In this document: positions 59,344-64,000 of the stretch, one piece after another
How the letters are laid out: the number at the start of each line of letters is the position of its first letter
How positions within the stretch are numbered: the stretch's first letter is position 1
From: Porticoccaceae bacterium
Lineage (GTDB): Bacteria > Pseudomonadota > Gammaproteobacteria > Pseudomonadales > Porticoccaceae
Reading direction: 5' to 3'
Length of the DNA: 64,000 nt
Assembly: GCA_024644595.1 (NCBI GenBank)
Contig: JAHEHL010000001.1
Span: forward strand, 1-64,000
Notes under the pieces: model-generated
Told to the model about the DNA's origin: nothing
Seen by the model: the letters and a program-made list of their open reading frames with translations, nothing else
Databases searched by the model: none
Program-made: the position numbers and the translations under genes

Positions 59344-59790
59344 GTGCCAGATAAAATTCACCTTACCGTGGCTACCGTCATTGAAAAGTCCGGCCAGTTT
59401 CTGATGGTTAAAGAGACCAGGCAGGGTCGACAGTTGATTAACCAACCGGCCGGCCATGTCGAGCCCGGTGAAGATATTCTCGCCGCCGCGCTACGCGAGA
59501 CCTATGAAGAAACCGGCTGGGTTGTATCTCTGAGCGGGTTTCTCGGCATCGCTACCTATCGCGCGCCGAGCAATGGGATTACCTATTACCGGCATACGTT
59601 TGTCGCACAACCAATAGAGTTTGATCCTAGCGCACAGATCGATACCGATATTGATGAAGCTGTGTGGATGAGCTACGACCAGATAGAGAGCAATCTGACA
59701 ACGCTGCGCAGTCCATTGGTTTTAAGCTGTCTGTCGGACTATTTGGCGGGGGCTATTTTTCCTATGGAAATATTCCGCAACACTTTATAG
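59344..59790 (+). CDS. nudJ: Phosphatase NudJ (Nudix hydrolase)
   Basis: Nudix pyrophosphohydrolase. E. coli NudJ acts on HMP-PP and nucleoside tri-/diphosphates. The 148-residue protein from GTG 59344 has the Nudix box GHVEPGEDILAAALRETYEE (Gly37 to Glu56). It starts 2 bp after rluE and is coupled to it. The tandem 16-bp repeats begin at its stop codon. Confidence 0.92.
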   Translation: MPDKIHLTVATVIEKSGQFLMVKETRQGRQLINQPAGHVEPGEDILAAALRETYEETGWVVSLSGFLGIATYRAPSNGITYYRHTFVAQPIEFDPSAQIDTDIDEAVWMSYDQIESNLTTLRSPLVLSCLSDYLAGAIFPMEIFRNTL

Positions 59791-59868
59791 TCACGAACAT
59801 AATTGTTACGAAGATAAATAGTAATGCAGATAATTAGCTACAAAGATAAATAGTTACAAAGATAAATA
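59790..59868 (+). repeat. Five degenerate 16-bp direct repeats, A/T-rich
   Basis: Tandem units of consensus GTTACAAAGATAAATA: a 15-bp degenerate copy at 59790-59804, then 59805 (GTTACGAAGATAAATA), 59821 (GTAATGCAGATAATTA), 59837 (GCTACAAAGATAAATA), 59853 (GTTACAAAGATAAATA). It begins at the last base of the nudJ stop codon, in the 187-bp gap before mnmA. No coding potential: in-frame stops occur at once. Its role is unknown. Confidence 0.88.
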
Positions 59869-59977
59869 GTCGCCCACATGGTTGTCACGTCACATAGAAC
59901 AAAGCCATGTACGCATCAATCCAATACCGGTTTGTGACCGGCAATCAACCTCTACAGTGATAGATATTCGGTAAACA

Positions 59978-61078
59978 ATGGAAAAGCTAGGAAAAGTGAT
60001 AGTCGGAATGTCTGGAGGCGTTGATTCTTCGGTTGCGGCGCTGCTGCTGCTGGAACAGGGCTACAGCGTCGAAGGCCTGTTTATGAAAAACTGGGATGAA
60101 GATGACGACACCGAATACTGTACGGCTAAAGCCGACCTCGCCGATGCTCAGCAGGTGTGCGATAGAATCGGAATAAAACTCCACACGGCAAACTTTGCCG
60201 CTGATTACTGGGATAATGTGTTTGAGCATTTTCTCGACGAGTACCGCGCCGGACGCACCCCCAATCCCGATATTCTCTGTAACCGGGAGATCAAATTTAA
60301 GGTGTTTCTCGACTATGCACAGATTCTTGGTGCCGACGCCATCGCCACGGGCCACTACAGTCGGGTGGCAACCATCGATGGTCAGACACAGCTTTTGAAG
60401 GGTCTCGATGCAAATAAGGATCAAAGTTATTTCCTGCATGCCGTGACCCAAAGCGCCTTTGCTCAGTCACTGTTTCCGGTCGGCGAGCTGGAGAAGCCAG
60501 AGGTGCGTCGCATTGCTGAAAAACATGGCTTTGTCACCTCAACGAAAAAAGATAGCACTGGAATCTGCTTTATTGGCGAGCGTCGTTTTAAGGATTTCCT
60601 TGAACAGTATATTCCGGCTCAACCCGGCGAAATGGTGACAGCCGAAGGCGACGTTATCGGCGAGCACCAGGGGCTGATGTTTTACACCCTCGGCCAGCGC
60701 CAGGGCCTCGGCATCGGTGGTGTCAAAAACAGCTCCGACCAGCCTTGGTATACCTTGCAAAAAGATCTGGTCAATAATCGGCTAATAGTCGGCCAAGGTG
60801 CTGAGCACCCACTGTTGTTTAGTGATCAGCTGAATGCAGAAAATATAAACTGGATTAATGGCCTGCCCTCCCCAAGCTTTAAGTGCATGGCGAAAACTCG
60901 CTATCGCCAGCCAGACCAAGCCTGTACCGTCATCGCCAATGGCAGTGGTTGCGACGTCGTGTTTGAACAGCCCCAGCGCGCGGTAACACCTGGTCAGTCG
61001 GTAGTGTTTTATCAAGCTGATCAGTGCCTTGGGGGCGGTGTTATAAAGTCTACAAGTAAAAGCGGATGTGCCAGTTGA
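59978..61078 (+). CDS. mnmA: tRNA-specific 2-thiouridylase MnmA
   Basis: Adds sulphur to U34 of tRNAs for Lys, Glu and Gln. The 366-residue protein has the PP-loop [13 protein letters not shown] (12-17 core), MKNWDEDDD, the catalytic Cys100 ([10 protein letters not shown]) and Cys196 (STGICFIGE). It lies upstream of hflD, overlapping it by 13 bp, as in E. coli and Pseudomonas. Confidence 0.95.
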   Translation: MEKLGKVIVGMSGGVDSSVAALLLLEQGYSVEGLFMKNWDEDDDTEYCTAKADLADAQQVCDRIGIKLHTANFAADYWDNVFEHFLDEYRAGRTPNPDILCNREIKFKVFLDYAQILGADAIATGHYSRVATIDGQTQLLKGLDANKDQSYFLHAVTQSAFAQSLFPVGELEKPEVRRIAEKHGFVTSTKKDSTGICFIGERRFKDFLEQYIPAQPGEMVTAEGDVIGEHQGLMFYTLGQRQGLGIGGVKNSSDQPWYTLQKDLVNNRLIVGQGAEHPLLFSDQLNAENINWINGLPSPSFKCMAKTRYRQPDQACTVIANGSGCDVVFEQPQRAVTPGQSVVFYQADQCLGGGVIKSTSKSGCAS

Positions 61079-61707
61079 TCTTTTCCGGACCTACTCACGA
61101 GCAGGCTGTCACGCTGGCTGCGGTTTTCCAGGCCTGCCATCTAGTCGATCAGCTGGCCAATACTGGCGGCGCCAACAATCAGCAGACCGAGGTCTGTCTG
61201 TCAGCACTACTGAACCAACATCCGACTTCTGTAACGGATCTCTATGGCTCAGAACAGGCACTGGAAACTGGCATAGAGGCCATGACGACGCTGCTTGCCA
61301 AGCATCAGGGCACAGCACTGTACACGTCCAATACCCTGATCTACGCGCTGTCAGTTTTGACGCTTGAACGCCAGCTGTTCGATCGCCCGGTGATGTTAAA
61401 GGCGATCGCTGAGGGAATCGATAACGCTAATCGTCAAGCTGAGCATTTTTCAGTAACCCACAGCAATGTGATTGCCAATGTTGCCTCGCTCTATCAACAG
61501 ACATTGAGCACCTTGCGGCGGCGCATTCAAGTCAAGGGCAACGCGATTTATCTGCAGCAACCAGGTGTCGCTGAGCGGATCCGCTGTCTGTTGTTTGCCG
61601 CTGTCAGAAGCGCCTATCTCTGGCGTCAACTGGGAGGTAAACGCTATCATTTATTGTTTTGGCGCGGAGCTCTAATCAAAGCTCTGAAAAACCACCACAA
61701 GCAATAA
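61066..61707 (+). CDS. hflD: High-frequency lysogenisation protein HflD
   Basis: Membrane-associated protein that in E. coli binds phage lambda CII and lowers lysogeny. Its cell role is unclear. The 213-residue, all-helical protein begins [19 protein letters not shown], has [16 protein letters not shown] and the basic C-terminal part [21 protein letters not shown], typical of HflD. The ATG overlaps the mnmA stop region (13 bp). It is upstream of purB, as expected. Confidence 0.88.
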   Translation: MCQLIFSGPTHEQAVTLAAVFQACHLVDQLANTGGANNQQTEVCLSALLNQHPTSVTDLYGSEQALETGIEAMTTLLAKHQGTALYTSNTLIYALSVLTLERQLFDRPVMLKAIAEGIDNANRQAEHFSVTHSNVIANVASLYQQTLSTLRRRIQVKGNAIYLQQPGVAERIRCLLFAAVRSAYLWRQLGGKRYHLLFWRGALIKALKNHHKQ

Positions 61708-61775
61708 GTGTGGGTCTTCCGGGGCTGCAAATAATCTGAAATTGGGTGCTTTTTCGGGTATTATGCGCGGCTTAA

Positions 61776-63176
<1,401 letters not shown>

Positions 63177-63181
63177 TCTCA

Positions 63182-64000
63182 ATGCGAACTGTTCTTGGCG
63201 AAATCAGCGCAAAGGAGTTTCTTACCGACTATTGGCAGCAGAAGCCGCTGCTGGTTCGCGCCGCGATTCCTGGCTTTAATCCGCCAATTGATGGCGATGA
63301 ACTGGCCGGTCTAGCACTGGAAGATGAGGTTGAGTCGCGCTTAATTATTGGCCATGACTGGCAACTTGAACAGGGTCCTTTCGACGCTGAGCGCTTTAGC
63401 CGTTTACCTTCTACCGATTGGACGCTGCTGGTTCAAGCGGTGGACCTCTGGGTTCCCGAAGTGGCGGAGTTGCTCGGCCAATTTGACTTCCTACCCTCCT
63501 GGCGCGTTGACGACATTATGGTTAGTTATGCTGCGGATGGCGGCAGTGTTGGACCACACTTTGACTATTATGATGTTTTCCTGCTTCAGGGGCACGGCAC
63601 TCGTCGTTGGCAGATTGGTCAACACTGCAATGAGCATACGCCGCTAACTGATAATCCCGGGCTTAAGATACTTGCCGAGTTTGAGCCGGTGGATGAATGG
63701 GTGCTGGAGCCTGGAGATATGCTCTATTTACCACCCCAGATTGCCCATCATGGTGTTGCAGTGGGCGACTGCACAACGTTTTCCATTGGTTTTCGCTCCC
63801 CTGCGGCTACCGAAATGCTCGATGATCTGGCGACAGAATTGTTGAGCAGAGGCGGATCGCCACGTTATTTGACTGATCCTCCATTAACTCCGGACCTGGC
63901 ATCGGGACCGATTCCGGCAAGTTACGTCCGACAGGTTAAAAAGCTGATCCTGGAAGCACTGGACGACGATCAGCTATTGGCCGAATGGTTTGCGCAGTTT
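63182..64000 (+). CDS. roxA: 50S ribosomal protein L16 arginine hydroxylase RoxA/YcfD, partial
   Basis: Fe(II)/2-oxoglutarate dioxygenase of the JmjC-like cupin fold that hydroxylates an arginine of ribosomal protein L16. The open frame of 273 codons from ATG 63182 is cut by the window end, about 100 residues short of E. coli YcfD. Visible are QKPLLVRAAIPGF near the start, the metal ligands His126 and Asp128 in VGPHFDYYDVFLLQ, and a distal His pair at 189-190 (IAHHGVAV). It starts 5 bp after purB. In E. coli phoPQ lies between these two genes. Confidence 0.9.
   Translation, partial: MRTVLGEISAKEFLTDYWQQKPLLVRAAIPGFNPPIDGDELAGLALEDEVESRLIIGHDWQLEQGPFDAERFSRLPSTDWTLLVQAVDLWVPEVAELLGQFDFLPSWRVDDIMVSYAADGGSVGPHFDYYDVFLLQGHGTRRWQIGQHCNEHTPLTDNPGLKILAEFEPVDEWVLEPGDMLYLPPQIAHHGVAVGDCTTFSIGFRSPAATEMLDDLATELLSRGGSPRYLTDPPLTPDLASGPIPASYVRQVKKLILEALDDDQLLAEWFAQF

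Noticed and set aside
60195-60398. Short open frame within mnmA
   Set aside because: It is an alternative frame of a well-conserved gene with no supporting features.
63182-64000. roxA as a truncated pseudogene
   Set aside because: The frame has no stop and simply reaches the window edge. The key metal ligands are present.

Overview
The window is a piece of chromosome from a gammaproteobacterium of moderate GC content. Gene order follows the Pseudomonas/Escherichia backbone: rne, rluC, maf, yceD-rpmF-plsX-fabD-fabG-acpP-pabC-mltG-tmk-holB-pilZ-tatD, then cysG-serS-crcB-rarA-lolA-ftsK, trxB-aat-bpt-infA-clpA-clpS-cspD, and icd-rluE-nudJ-mnmA-hflD-purB-roxA. The holB-pilZ-tatD order, Bpt, ThrH, an iron-sulphur type CysH and an MDH of the cytosolic-like type all resemble Pseudomonas and marine Cellvibrionales (SAR92/Porticoccaceae-like). 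That placement is inference from gene content and order, not a computed phylogeny.

Region by region. 1-3708: tRNA-Ser(UGA), RNase E and its long leader, with a promoter pair diverging toward rluC. 3709-15008: RNA modification, the ribosomal protein L32/fatty-acid cluster (fabH and fabF are not in it) and the pabC-mltG-tmk-holB-pilZ-tatD run. 15020-21102: metallohydrolase, all-alpha dUTPase, malate dehydrogenase, peroxiredoxin, an orphan yajC, and a D-cysteine desulfhydrase beside an AGCS transporter. 21187-25619: a nucleotidase, a small membrane protein and a sulphur block (TauE-type exporter, CysB, APS-reductase-type CysH with a linked CxxC protein). 25803-31442: thrH, a TetR/DUF1285 pair and the electron-transfer flavoprotein system. 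31559-33674: an ECF sigma factor cluster with an anti-sigma-like protein, a DUF3106 protein and a His-rich secreted protein. 33802-36810: xthA and prc.

37110-41940 is the most accessory-looking stretch. It holds a lone intact tyrosine recombinase, then a glutamine-synthetase-like gene and an FAD oxidase gene that diverge from a 129-bp spacer, followed by a TetR gene. The spacer carries two near-identical 17-bp sites in opposite orientation, which look like operators. 42012-50900 is one long minus-strand run, ftsK-lolA-rarA-crcB-serS-cysG-gor. 51092-56708 gathers the N-degron machinery: both aminoacyl-tRNA-protein transferases (aat, bpt) and the ClpS/ClpA adaptor and unfoldase. 56887-64000 holds cspD, icd, tRNA and rRNA modification genes, hflD, purB and a roxA gene cut by the window end.

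Most of the window is ordinary housekeeping DNA. The points most worth a second look are: (1) an in-frame run of four 12-bp repeats directly after the cspD stop codon; (2) a 16-bp A/T-rich tandem array directly after the nudJ stop; (3) the twin operators in the puuA/puuB-like cluster; (4) the sigma-factor cluster with a secreted His-rich protein; (5) the CxxC thioredoxin-fold protein linked to CysH; (6) the solitary recombinase. I saw no CRISPR array, insertion sequence, prophage or rRNA operon.
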